Shown here: in pieces, positions 8,308 through 15,750 of the stretch | Position numbering within the stretch: position 1 is the first letter of the stretch | Layout: each line of letters opens with the position of its first letter | Assembly: GCA_022548915.1 (NCBI GenBank) | Contig: JAKZES010000039.1 | Span: 1 to 51,252 of the forward strand | DNA length: 51,252 bases | Origin: Verrucomicrobiaceae bacterium E54 | GTDB taxonomy: Bacteria; Verrucomicrobiota; Verrucomicrobiia; Verrucomicrobiales; Akkermansiaceae | Direction: 5' to 3' | The notes under the pieces: model-generated | What the model was told of the DNA's origin: nothing | Databases searched by the model: none | Seen by the model: the letters and a program-made list of their open reading frames with translations, nothing else | Made by a program: the position numbers and the translations under genes

Positions 8308-9933
8308 ATGCATACAGGGAAATTTCTACCATTCGCCGCACTCGCGGCCGCCAGCCTTACCACTACGGTCGCCGTAGCAAAAGACCCGGCAACCACCGTG
8401 ATTCCACACGGTGTCATCGAAGATTCCGGCTGGGCCCTCGCCCGCCTGAACGATGGAGCGAACCCATCGAGCGGAACGCTGGACTTCCGCTACCCGGAGT
8501 CCAGCCGTCCGGTGCGCCTCTACCTCATCGACTCGGCGGTCGACAACACGAGCGGCTGGTTCGACGACAACGCCAACCTCACCTTCGTCCAGGGAATTCG
8601 CGTCGCGAGCGGCACCTCCTATGATCCTGGTAGCGAGACCGCCTCACTCGACCACGGCACCCGCATGCTGTCGGTGATCGCGGGGCCGGAGTTCGGAGTG
8701 GCCTGCGGCGTTCCGGTCGAACTCTACTCCTACGATATCTATCCGAGCGAAGGCTCGAACATCGCGCTTCTGGTGAGCGCGGTGGGACAGGCGACAGCCC
8801 GACATGAGATCGACAAGCTCTCGAACCCGGACTTGCTGGGCGTCATCTGCATCGCCAACGGAACCGGCGACCCGACACGCAGCCCGACCCTTCTCGCAGC
8901 CATCGACCAGGCGCTCGGCCAGGGCCTCGTGGTAGTGGTGTCGGCCGGCAACGACAACGCCGATGCACTCAATGGTCACAACCCGGCTCAGGTGATCAAT
9001 CACGTCAAGGACGCCTACCTTCCTGCAGCCTACGGATCTTCACGCGACGGCCTCATCACGGTCGGCGCCTCGACCCAGGACAATGCAAAATCCCCGACAT
9101 CGAACTTCGGAGCCGCGATCGACGTCTGGGCTCCCGGCGTCGAAGTCCCCACCTTCGACACGGCGAATCCGAGCGGCGGTCAGTCCTCCCCGATGAACGG
9201 AACGAGTCCGGCGGCGGCGATGGTTGCCGCCGCAGCGATCGCCGAACTCTCGCGCCAGCCCGGGCTCGATCCCGCCGGCGTGGAAGACGAGCTGAAGTCG
9301 CGGCTTTACGCCGCCGGAAGCGTCTCCATCGTTCAGATCGATGACGATCTCGATGCCGACGGCTCGGTGGATGAGTTGGAACGCTTCTTCGGCTATCCGA
9401 TTGATGATGCGACCAGCGCGCCCCCGCCGGTGGGTTTCGTCGCCTCCGGCTCGACCTCCGAGCTTTCCTTCACCATCGATGCCGACCTGTGGCAGCCCGA
9501 CAACCCGCTGGAACTCTCGGACTCTTCGGCATGGCGACTCCTTGGCTCTTCGGACCTGATCAACTGGGTCGTCGTCGACCCGGTGCTCGTCATTGGATCC
9601 GAGGCCGACGGTCGCCTTCCGGTGACAGCGGTCGCATCGAACGAATCGGTTCCGCCTCCCGCAGCCCCGACCGACCCCGAAACGGCACAGACCACCAATC
9701 CGGAGGCCACCGCACCGAAGGCCTATGTGGCCACCCCCGAGGAGATCATGGCGACCCAGGAACTCATTCGCCAACTCTTCGAGTCCACTCCCGAATTGTA
9801 TCCCGAATGGTATTGGGAAACCTTGGGCGTCGCCTACGAGACCCAGACCGTGCCTGGCGAGGTGTCGCTGACGGTAACCCCCACCTCTTCGCAGCGGGTC
9901 TTCTACCGCATCGAGGTGATTCCCAACCCCTGA
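8308..9933 (+). CDS. Secreted subtilisin-like serine protease (S8)
   Basis: The 541-residue product has a signal peptide (about 1-24). Its catalytic domain has the full S8 triad: Asp75 in LYLIDSAVDN, His116 in LDHGTRMLSVIAG and Ser300 in MNGTSPAAAMVA, with oxyanion Asn215 in VVSAGND. The GTSPAAA block departs from the usual GTSxAAPxV. After it come an acidic EF-like stretch (DDDLDADGSVDELE, about 347-360) and a roughly 170-residue tail rich in Pro, Thr and Ser, ending in a strand motif RVFYRIEV. No propeptide domain is obvious. It is divergent from the TpsB gene and converges on the TpsA-like gene with 8 bases between stops. That makes it a candidate processing or regulatory protease for the exported TpsA. 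Confidence 0.85.
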   Translation: MHTGKFLPFAALAAASLTTTVAVAKDPATTVIPHGVIEDSGWALARLNDGANPSSGTLDFRYPESSRPVRLYLIDSAVDNTSGWFDDNANLTFVQGIRVASGTSYDPGSETASLDHGTRMLSVIAGPEFGVACGVPVELYSYDIYPSEGSNIALLVSAVGQATARHEIDKLSNPDLLGVICIANGTGDPTRSPTLLAAIDQALGQGLVVVVSAGNDNADALNGHNPAQVINHVKDAYLPAAYGSSRDGLITVGASTQDNAKSPTSNFGAAIDVWAPGVEVPTFDTANPSGGQSSPMNGTSPAAAMVAAAAIAELSRQPGLDPAGVEDELKSRLYAAGSVSIVQIDDDLDADGSVDELERFFGYPIDDATSAPPPVGFVASGSTSELSFTIDADLWQPDNPLELSDSSAWRLLGSSDLINWVVVDPVLVIGSEADGRLPVTAVASNESVPPPAAPTDPETAQTTNPEATAPKAYVATPEEIMATQELIRQLFESTPELYPEWYWETLGVAYETQTVPGEVSLTVTPTSSQRVFYRIEVIPNP

Positions 9934-9941
9934 GGCTTGGG

Positions 9942-11033
9942 TCACCGGTTTGTCCGGGTGCCGCCGCGGACCCCACCGAAGAATGAGCTCCGGCTCGCCA
10001 GAACCGGCTTCCGCTCGTTCCGGGCCGTCTGAATTTTCTCCTTTTTCCGGTCGCGCATTGAGTCGGCCGAGGCACTCATCGGAGCTGAATAAGTAATCCT
10101 TCTCCGGTCGCTGACCGCCGAACCATCGGGGCGCTTGAGCGCCGGGATCCCCAGGCTGGCATCCCCCACCACCCCCGGGGCATCGCCGTCGATATGAGGG
10201 CGGATGACGGCGCTTACCTCGTTGAATAAGCCATCGAAGATTGAGTCGTTCGCGATAAAGCCTTGGGATTCATTGGAGATCCGGCCGGACTCGCCCACCC
10301 CGAAAAAGACCTGGGCGTTGCCCTCGCCGATCACTCCATTGTTGAGCACCTCCGCTCCGGCTGAAACCTCAATCTTGGGTGCACGAAGGCTCCCTTCATT
10401 GAAAACCGTTCCTGCGAGGGAGTTCTGACTGAGCCGACGTTCTCCCGCGCCAAGGATCTCGATATCACTTCCACCCCCGACCATCACACGACCGTTCGGG
10501 GCATCAAGAGAGGCTCCTGAGAAGATTCTCACATTCTGCCCTGCCACCGTCACATCGCGGGCCGTGGCTTCAAGGCTACCAAAGACAAGCACGTCTCCAC
10601 CACTAGCACCGCTCAGAGTGAATCCAGCGCCGCCGGCGAAGAGCCCGGCATCGACGCCGAGCGTTGCCAGCGTCACGGATTCGGCCGTGATGGACCCGGT
10701 GATGATCAAATTACCATTCGGCGCGAAGAACCCGAGATTTCCGTTCGCGGTGATGTCACCGGCGATCAAATGGGTGCCGGCCCCATTGAGGTAGTTGGTG
10801 ACCGTGTCCCCGCCGACAAAGTTGAAAACCAACTCGTCGTTTCCGGCGAGATTCATCTGACCCCAGTCGAAGACACTGTCGTCGCTGATCGTGAAAATCG
10901 TCTGCGAGCCATCGGCCGTGGCGACCGTTTCCCAAGTGGCGGTTCCAGGTGTCGTCAGGACAAAATCCTGCGCCAAGACGCCGCTGCAGAGCAGCAGAGA
11001 CAAGCTCGGCAATGATCGAAGGGTGTGGGACAT
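9942..11033 (-). CDS. Short filamentous-haemagglutinin-like exoprotein (TpsA-like)
   Basis: The 363-residue protein begins with a signal peptide (MSHTLRSLPSLSLLLCSGVLA). It is then built of beta-helix-type strands with TPS-domain features: FNFVGGDTVTNYLNG, FFAPNGNLIITGSI, SLDAPNGRVMVGGG, and repeated VFNEGSL.A / VLNNGVIG.G turns. It is far shorter than classical TpsA adhesins or haemolysins, which reach thousands of residues. The C-terminal 60 residues switch to a basic tail (RDRKKEKIQ, RNERKP, SFFGGVRGG). The pairing with the TpsB gene 1.9 kb away is by family. The subtilase between them may cleave it. It could be a carrier or sensor, not an adhesin. Confidence 0.72.
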   Translation of the reverse strand: MSHTLRSLPSLSLLLCSGVLAQDFVLTTPGTATWETVATADGSQTIFTISDDSVFDWGQMNLAGNDELVFNFVGGDTVTNYLNGAGTHLIAGDITANGNLGFFAPNGNLIITGSITAESVTLATLGVDAGLFAGGAGFTLSGASGGDVLVFGSLEATARDVTVAGQNVRIFSGASLDAPNGRVMVGGGSDIEILGAGERRLSQNSLAGTVFNEGSLRAPKIEVSAGAEVLNNGVIGEGNAQVFFGVGESGRISNESQGFIANDSIFDGLFNEVSAVIRPHIDGDAPGVVGDASLGIPALKRPDGSAVSDRRRITYSAPMSASADSMRDRKKEKIQTARNERKPVLASRSSFFGGVRGGTRTNR

Positions 11034-11400
11034 CGGAAAGTAAGGGTGGGACAGCCGATGCAGAAGCTAGGCTTAAATTTAAGGAAACTTACAGAATTGG
11101 GAAGCGAATTCTAAAATTTATTCAGATTCGGCCGACACCCGCGGATTCCCCCCAGAACCATTGCGGATGTCGGCCGATCGCTGAACACGTGCTGCAATCC
11201 CTTGGATTCCAGCCCATGAAAGGAAGTTCCGTCGCCGGGTGCCGACTGAGGCCTCCCCCCGGAAACCCCAGTGACCCGAGCTGTCGAGAACAACCTGTCA
11301 TCACCACTCCCAATCGCACCTGAAATTCCTGATTTCCAAAATTCATTGAAAAGTTCATGATCAAGGTGATCCCCGCAGCCATGGGGCTGCCATTCCGCTG
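11034..11400. promoter_or_regulatory. AT-rich divergent region, TpsA-like / CHAT
   Basis: No conventional gene was seen in these 367 bases. The left third is AT-rich and holds AAACTTACAGA (11085-11095), the complement of an 11-mer also found upstream of the subtilase. Just before the CHAT start lies a short hairpin, GCAGCC (11375-11380) with GGCTGC (11385-11390), in place of a clear ribosome binding site. A 14-codon reading frame (see 11357) also overlaps the CHAT start. Both flanking genes are presumably transcribed outward from here. Confidence 0.45.
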
Positions 11401-11401
11401 A
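11357..11401 (+). promoter_or_regulatory. Possible leader mini-ORF overlapping CHAT start
   Basis: An ATG at 11357 opens a 14-codon frame, MIKVIPAAMGLPFR, whose TGA stop (11399-11401) overlaps the CHAT gene's ATG as TGATG. An internal ATG at 11381 gives MGLPFR in the same frame. No good Shine-Dalgarno sequence precedes the CHAT ATG itself, so coupling by reinitiation is plausible. The sigma-like gene downstream has a similar arrangement at 14140-14160. A frame this short can arise by chance. Confidence 0.25.
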
Positions 11402-14043
11402 TGCGCTTCGTGTTCATATTCCTCGCAATCTGGCTGCCTGCTGCGGTGGGAGCGGTGGATTTTGAACGTCCGGCCGAAGCGGAGGCCCAGCTCAAGGAGC
11501 TGGTCGGGGAATGGGAAGCCGCTTGGGAAGCCGACGCCAACCCCGAGAACGCGATCGGACTCGCCACCAGCCTTCACGCACTCGGGGTGGTTGAGCGCCA
11601 GCTCGCACGGACCAATGCCGCCATCAGCCACCTCCGGAGGGCCTGCGAACTTCTCGAGCCCCACTCCGCGGAACTCTTGGCCGAGGCCCGCGAAGCGCTG
11701 GCGGTCGCGCTTCAAGATCGAGGCGATTTCCAGGAGAGCGAGGCCCTGCTTCGGGCCGTGCTGGACTCCCGCCGGAGGTCCGGGACGGAGGCCCCCCTGG
11801 CGCTTGCCCTGACCCTCGACCACCTGGCCCTGTCCCTGCTGCTGCAGGGCAGTTACACCGAGGTGCTTCCGCTTCTCGAGGAGGCTTCCGCCCTTCTTTC
11901 GGAAAGCCATCCCGCGGAGCAGGCAAGGGTCCTCGGCCACCTCGGCCGCTACCACCACACCCTCGGCAGCCACGCCCGGGCGATCGATTACTTCGACGAG
12001 GCGCTCGCGACCGACTTCCAGCAACCGGAGTTGCGCCTTTCGCTCCGGTCCCAGCGGGCCCTCGCCCAACTGCGGCTCGGCCTCACCGATGAGGCCGTGT
12101 TGGCGACCGAGAGCGTCGCCGACGACGCGCGCACGCTCCTGGCCGATACCCCGATCCGGGCCATCCCCTACATCAACAACATGGGCGCACTGGCGCTCTC
12201 GCTCGGCCAGCCCGGGGAGGCGGCTCAAGCCTTCCGCGAAGCGCGAGCCTTGATCACCGAAAGCCTCGGCGATCAACACCCCGCGCTGGCCGGCATCCAC
12301 CACAATCTCGGCGTCGCCCTCCAGCAGGAAGGGTTGCTCGGGCAGGCGAGGGAAGAACTGCTCGCCGCGCGACGGGTCCAGAAGCTGCATCTTCCCGAAA
12401 TCCATCTCCGGGTGGCCGAGACCCGGCGCGAACTGGCGGTCAACGCCATCCTCGACGACCTGCCGGATGCCGGAACGATCGCGCGCGAGGCCACCGCCGC
12501 CGGCCTCGCCTTGCTTGAGCGCCTCGTCGAAAGCGGCAGCGAGACCGAACGCCTGAACTTCCTCGAACGCTTCGACCTGATATCGCTGCCCTGCGAGATC
12601 GGCGATGCCCGGCTGATCGCCGACACCCTGATCGCGAGCAAGGCCCGGCTGCTCGACTCCCTGATCGGTGCAAGCCCGTCGACCGCCCCCCGCTGGCAGG
12701 ACCTCTCGGCATCGCTACCCCCCGGCTCCGCCTTCATCGACTTTTGCCGCTACCAATCGGTGCGGGTCGGCGAGGCGGAACGCTACGGAGCGATTCTGCT
12801 GGTGGCGGGCGGCGAGCCCCAATGGATCGAGCTTGCCGATGCCGATGATCTCCAACGCTGGCTGGGAGCCTTCAAGGAAAGGCTCGACTGGAATGCGGCG
12901 CAGCTCGGCGGTGATGATTCGCCGGCCCCCGCCCTGACCCTGGCCGGCATCCTGGGTTTCCTTTACCAGCAGTTCTGGGCACCCATCGATGACCGGATCC
13001 CGGGTGAAATCCAGCATCTCGCCGTCTCCCTCGACAGCACCTCCCACTTCCTCCCGCTTCCCGCCCTGCTCGACCACGAGGGCCGCACCCTCTGCCACCG
13101 CTACAAGCAGATCACCCGGGTCGCGAGTGGCCGCGATCTCCTCGATGCCCGGGAGCTGCCCCCAATCGCGGATGTGCCATGGACGGTGCTCACGATTTCC
13201 GACTACCCCCGGACACCGGAGGCGCCCACCGGGCAAAGCCGTCTCGGCGAAATCCTCGGTCGCCTGGGCCCGCTCCCCGGGACCTCAAAGGAGGCAAAAG
13301 CCATCCGCAAGGTCGCGCCCCGAGGATCCCTCTTTCTGGAGGATGACGAGGTCACGGAACCCGCGGTGACCGCCCTCCCCGGGAATCCGGGTGTTTTGCA
13401 CTTCGGCGGACACGCCTTCTTCGTCGGCGACACCCGCTCGGGGGCGCCGGTCGACTTCGACCTGGAATCCGACCAGCTCCTCGCCAGCGGCCTGGTGCTC
13501 CATCGCGGACTGACCACGGTGAGCGGAGTCCCCGGCGAAACCCCCGATGACGATCTGCTGTTCCCCGGGGAAATTGCGCGGCTCCCGCTGGGCCAGACCC
13601 GGCTGGTCACCCTTTCCTCGTGCGACTCCGGCCTCGGCACCTCGGTGGATGGCGAAGGCGTGCTCGGCCTGCAGCGAGCCTTCGCCACCGCCGGTGCCCG
13701 CGAGGTGGTGGTCGCCCTGTGGCCGGTCTCCGACCTCTCCACCCCCGATTTCATGCGCCGCTTCTACGAGCTCGCCGTCCACTCCGACCGCTCGGCCCAG
13801 AGCCTGTGGCAGGCCCAGGCCGAGCGGATCCCGTCACCCGACGATCCGGACTTCGAACAGGCAGTGCTCCGCTACGCTCCGTTTTTCATGACCCAGCACC
13901 ACCCTCTGCAGACAGGCGGCCCGATCGAACCCGCCAAACGACGATCCCCGCTCTGGCTCGGGCTGCTTGGCGTGATTCTCCTGGCAATCATCGCCGCGAT
14001 TCGACTCATCCGCAGGCTCCGGGCTCGCCCCGAAAAGCTTTAG
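11401..14043 (+). CDS. Membrane-anchored TPR-CHAT caspase-like protease
   Basis: The 880-residue product has a signal peptide (MRFVFIFLAIWLPAAVGA), a long TPR-like helical array (about 45-400, with repeats such as ALGVVERQLARTNAAISHLRRA and HHNLGVALQQEGLLGQAREEL) and a C-terminal CHAT domain. The predicted catalytic pair is His671 (LHFGGHAFF) and Cys741 (TLSSCDSGLG), followed by GVLGLQRAFATAGAREVVVALWPVSD, the classic CHAT end. One TM helix (about 851-868) and a basic tail close the protein. Signal peptide plus C-terminal TM predicts the TPR and CHAT domains lie in the periplasm, unlike most CHAT effectors, which are cytoplasmic. CHAT proteins are caspase/separase-like peptidases, often activated through their TPRs. 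The neighbouring TPS and sigma-like genes suggest a signalling or processing role. Confidence 0.88.
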   Translation: MRFVFIFLAIWLPAAVGAVDFERPAEAEAQLKELVGEWEAAWEADANPENAIGLATSLHALGVVERQLARTNAAISHLRRACELLEPHSAELLAEAREALAVALQDRGDFQESEALLRAVLDSRRRSGTEAPLALALTLDHLALSLLLQGSYTEVLPLLEEASALLSESHPAEQARVLGHLGRYHHTLGSHARAIDYFDEALATDFQQPELRLSLRSQRALAQLRLGLTDEAVLATESVADDARTLLADTPIRAIPYINNMGALALSLGQPGEAAQAFREARALITESLGDQHPALAGIHHNLGVALQQEGLLGQAREELLAARRVQKLHLPEIHLRVAETRRELAVNAILDDLPDAGTIAREATAAGLALLERLVESGSETERLNFLERFDLISLPCEIGDARLIADTLIASKARLLDSLIGASPSTAPRWQDLSASLPPGSAFIDFCRYQSVRVGEAERYGAILLVAGGEPQWIELADADDLQRWLGAFKERLDWNAAQLGGDDSPAPALTLAGILGFLYQQFWAPIDDRIPGEIQHLAVSLDSTSHFLPLPALLDHEGRTLCHRYKQITRVASGRDLLDARELPPIADVPWTVLTISDYPRTPEAPTGQSRLGEILGRLGPLPGTSKEAKAIRKVAPRGSLFLEDDEVTEPAVTALPGNPGVLHFGGHAFFVGDTRSGAPVDFDLESDQLLASGLVLHRGLTTVSGVPGETPDDDLLFPGEIARLPLGQTRLVTLSSCDSGLGTSVDGEGVLGLQRAFATAGAREVVVALWPVSDLSTPDFMRRFYELAVHSDRSAQSLWQAQAERIPSPDDPDFEQAVLRYAPFFMTQHHPLQTGGPIEPAKRRSPLWLGLLGVILLAIIAAIRLIRRLRARPEKL

Positions 14044-14139
14044 TTTTAAGCATTTGAAGCTAATTTTGAGAACTTTTGAACGGTTTGGCTGAAAATAAAT
14101 CTAAATTGAATGCTTGAACTCTCTTTATTTTAATATTTC

Positions 14140-14160
14140 ATGGTGGCGTTCCAGCCATGA
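14140..14160 (+). promoter_or_regulatory. Possible leader mini-ORF overlapping sigma-like gene start
   Basis: ATG at 14140 opens a six-codon frame (MVAFQP) whose TGA overlaps the next gene's start as ATGA (14157-14160). The preceding bases (about 14044-14139) are AT-rich. They carry no clear ribosome binding site for the 14157 start, so translation by coupling is conceivable. It parallels the arrangement before the CHAT gene but may be chance. Confidence 0.22.
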
Positions 14161-15083
14161 CCCCCGCTGTTTGTCCCGAACAGTTGGAACGTTGCTGGCA
14201 GGCCTGCTGGACTCGTGCCCGCCGGCCTGTCGAAGGCGTTCTGATTACCGAAGAAGAGGCCGAGCGCATCGCCGAGCAGGCGATCCGCAATGCGTCCTTT
14301 GAGTTCGAGTCGTTTGACGATGAAGTTGCCTTCACCGCCCGTGCGATCGAGATTGCGGGGGAAGCGACGCGCGAATTGGTCGCCGCCAAGCGTCGCAGCG
14401 ACGCGGATCCACAGCTGCACCACGATCCTGAGGATCGACGCTACGAGCGGAATCTGGATCTCGACCGGCTGCAGCGCTACGACCCGGATCGTGGCTTCAA
14501 CGACCGCGAGTGGAACGGCCTTCCCGACCTCCTGAAGCCGCTCGCCCTCCGCACACTCCAGCGCAAGGGCATTTCCGGCCACGATGCCGAAGAGGTGTTC
14601 ATGGATGCCCTCGTCGAGCTCGCCAAGGTGCGAAACTCTGACAACAAGGCGCCAATCCTCGATCCGACCGTCTTCGAGGAGCTCATTCCGCTCCACCTCC
14701 GGATCGTCGGCTTCCGGGCGATCGATTGGCAGCGGCGCCGCACCACGCTGAAAAACCGGCCCAACGACGGCGAGAGCTTTGATGCGCTCACCGACGACTC
14801 CGAGCGCCCGCTGCAGTTCGAGGATCCATCGGCGGATCCCGAAGCGCCGACTTTCGAGCACATCTACAAGGAATGCCGGGAGGTCCTGGACTCCGACGAG
14901 TGGGATCTCGTCTACACCCTCTTCGTCGCCCAGGCGGCGACCATCCAGGAGTTGATCGAAGAACAGGATTTCTGCCACCGGTACGGCCTCAAGCGCTCCG
15001 CCTCTGCCTCGACCCGCCGCCGGGTCCTGAACGAGCGGATCCAGACCGCGTTGGAAAAAATTCGAAAAACTTTGGTTGATTGA
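14157..15083 (+). CDS. Divergent ECF-like sigma factor
   Basis: The 308-residue protein has no signal or TM segment. After an N-terminal extension of about 120 residues comes a sigma-2-like helix block: GISGHDAEEVFMDALVELAK matches the DAEDLVQ..FL region, and IVGFRAIDWQRRRTT resembles region 2.4. The C-terminal part (EWDLVYTLFVAQAATIQEL, then RSASASTRRRVLNERIQTAL) fits a sigma-4 helix-turn-helix. It resembles the ECF-type factors frequent in Verrucomicrobia and Planctomycetes but is divergent, so another DNA-binding role is possible. It lies 113 bases after the CHAT gene and 36 bases before a one-TM protein, the usual sigma/anti-sigma order. Confidence 0.6.
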   Translation: MTPAVCPEQLERCWQACWTRARRPVEGVLITEEEAERIAEQAIRNASFEFESFDDEVAFTARAIEIAGEATRELVAAKRRSDADPQLHHDPEDRRYERNLDLDRLQRYDPDRGFNDREWNGLPDLLKPLALRTLQRKGISGHDAEEVFMDALVELAKVRNSDNKAPILDPTVFEELIPLHLRIVGFRAIDWQRRRTTLKNRPNDGESFDALTDDSERPLQFEDPSADPEAPTFEHIYKECREVLDSDEWDLVYTLFVAQAATIQELIEEQDFCHRYGLKRSASASTRRRVLNERIQTALEKIRKTLVD

Positions 15084-15119
15084 AAACAGTTACGAATTTC
15101 TACGATTGGAGGACTAGCC

Positions 15120-15710
15120 ATGAAACTTGAACTTTCACCCCCACTTGAGTCAATCCGCCGGATCCTCGAGGGAAGTCTGCGCCTGAAGCCCGACGAGCCC
15201 GTTCCCAGCGTACCCGCCGGACTCCTTCACGATCTCAACCAGCGCTTCGCAACGCAACGCATCGTGATCGAACCGAGCCGCCAGCGGCGTTGGCTCGCCA
15301 GCCTCCGCGGCCTCGTCCGGACTCCCGCCTTCGGCTTGGCGGCCGCAGCGCTCATCGTGTTCGGAGTTCTGACTCCCATCGTCGGTCATGACCGTGGGCG
15401 CACCAACGCCGAATCGTTCAGGGGCGTTTCCACCCCGGTCAGCGCCCCCACCATGATCGTTCTCGTCGACAGTCCCGCGGGACTCGCCGACACCCTCGCC
15501 CACTCCCGCTCCTTCGAGGCCGACAGCGTGGTGGCCGTGACGGACCTCGCGTCCGCCGACCAGATCGCCGCTCCCAAGGTGGTGCTCAACTTCACCGATG
15601 CCACCCTCGCCGCGATCAATGACCAGGGCTATGTGGTGCACACCGCGCCCCTGCCGAAAAGCATCGCCGAGCTCAGCCTTCTGGTGGCCGACGCCCTGAG
15701 CCACCTCTGA
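15120..15710 (+). CDS. Single-TM protein, possible anti-sigma factor
   Basis: This 196-residue protein has a cytoplasmic N-terminal segment (about 1-65, helical, with basic patch PSRQRRW), one TM helix (about 69-89, TPAFGLAAAALIVFGVLTPIVG) and a periplasmic domain of about 105 residues. The latter has a Rossmann-like strand pattern (TMIVLVDSPAGLADTL, SVVAVTDLASADQI, KVVLNFTDATLAAINDQGY). A strong ribosome binding site (GGAGG, 15108-15112) precedes the ATG. Position and topology suggest an anti-sigma partner of the preceding protein, sensing an envelope signal. There is no ZAS zinc motif (HxxxCxxC), so this is inference from context. Confidence 0.6.
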   Translation: MKLELSPPLESIRRILEGSLRLKPDEPVPSVPAGLLHDLNQRFATQRIVIEPSRQRRWLASLRGLVRTPAFGLAAAALIVFGVLTPIVGHDRGRTNAESFRGVSTPVSAPTMIVLVDSPAGLADTLAHSRSFEADSVVAVTDLASADQIAAPKVVLNFTDATLAAINDQGYVVHTAPLPKSIAELSLLVADALSHL

Positions 15711-15750
15711 TCCTGGCGGACTTTCCCACTTGGAAGGCGACGCGGCATCC

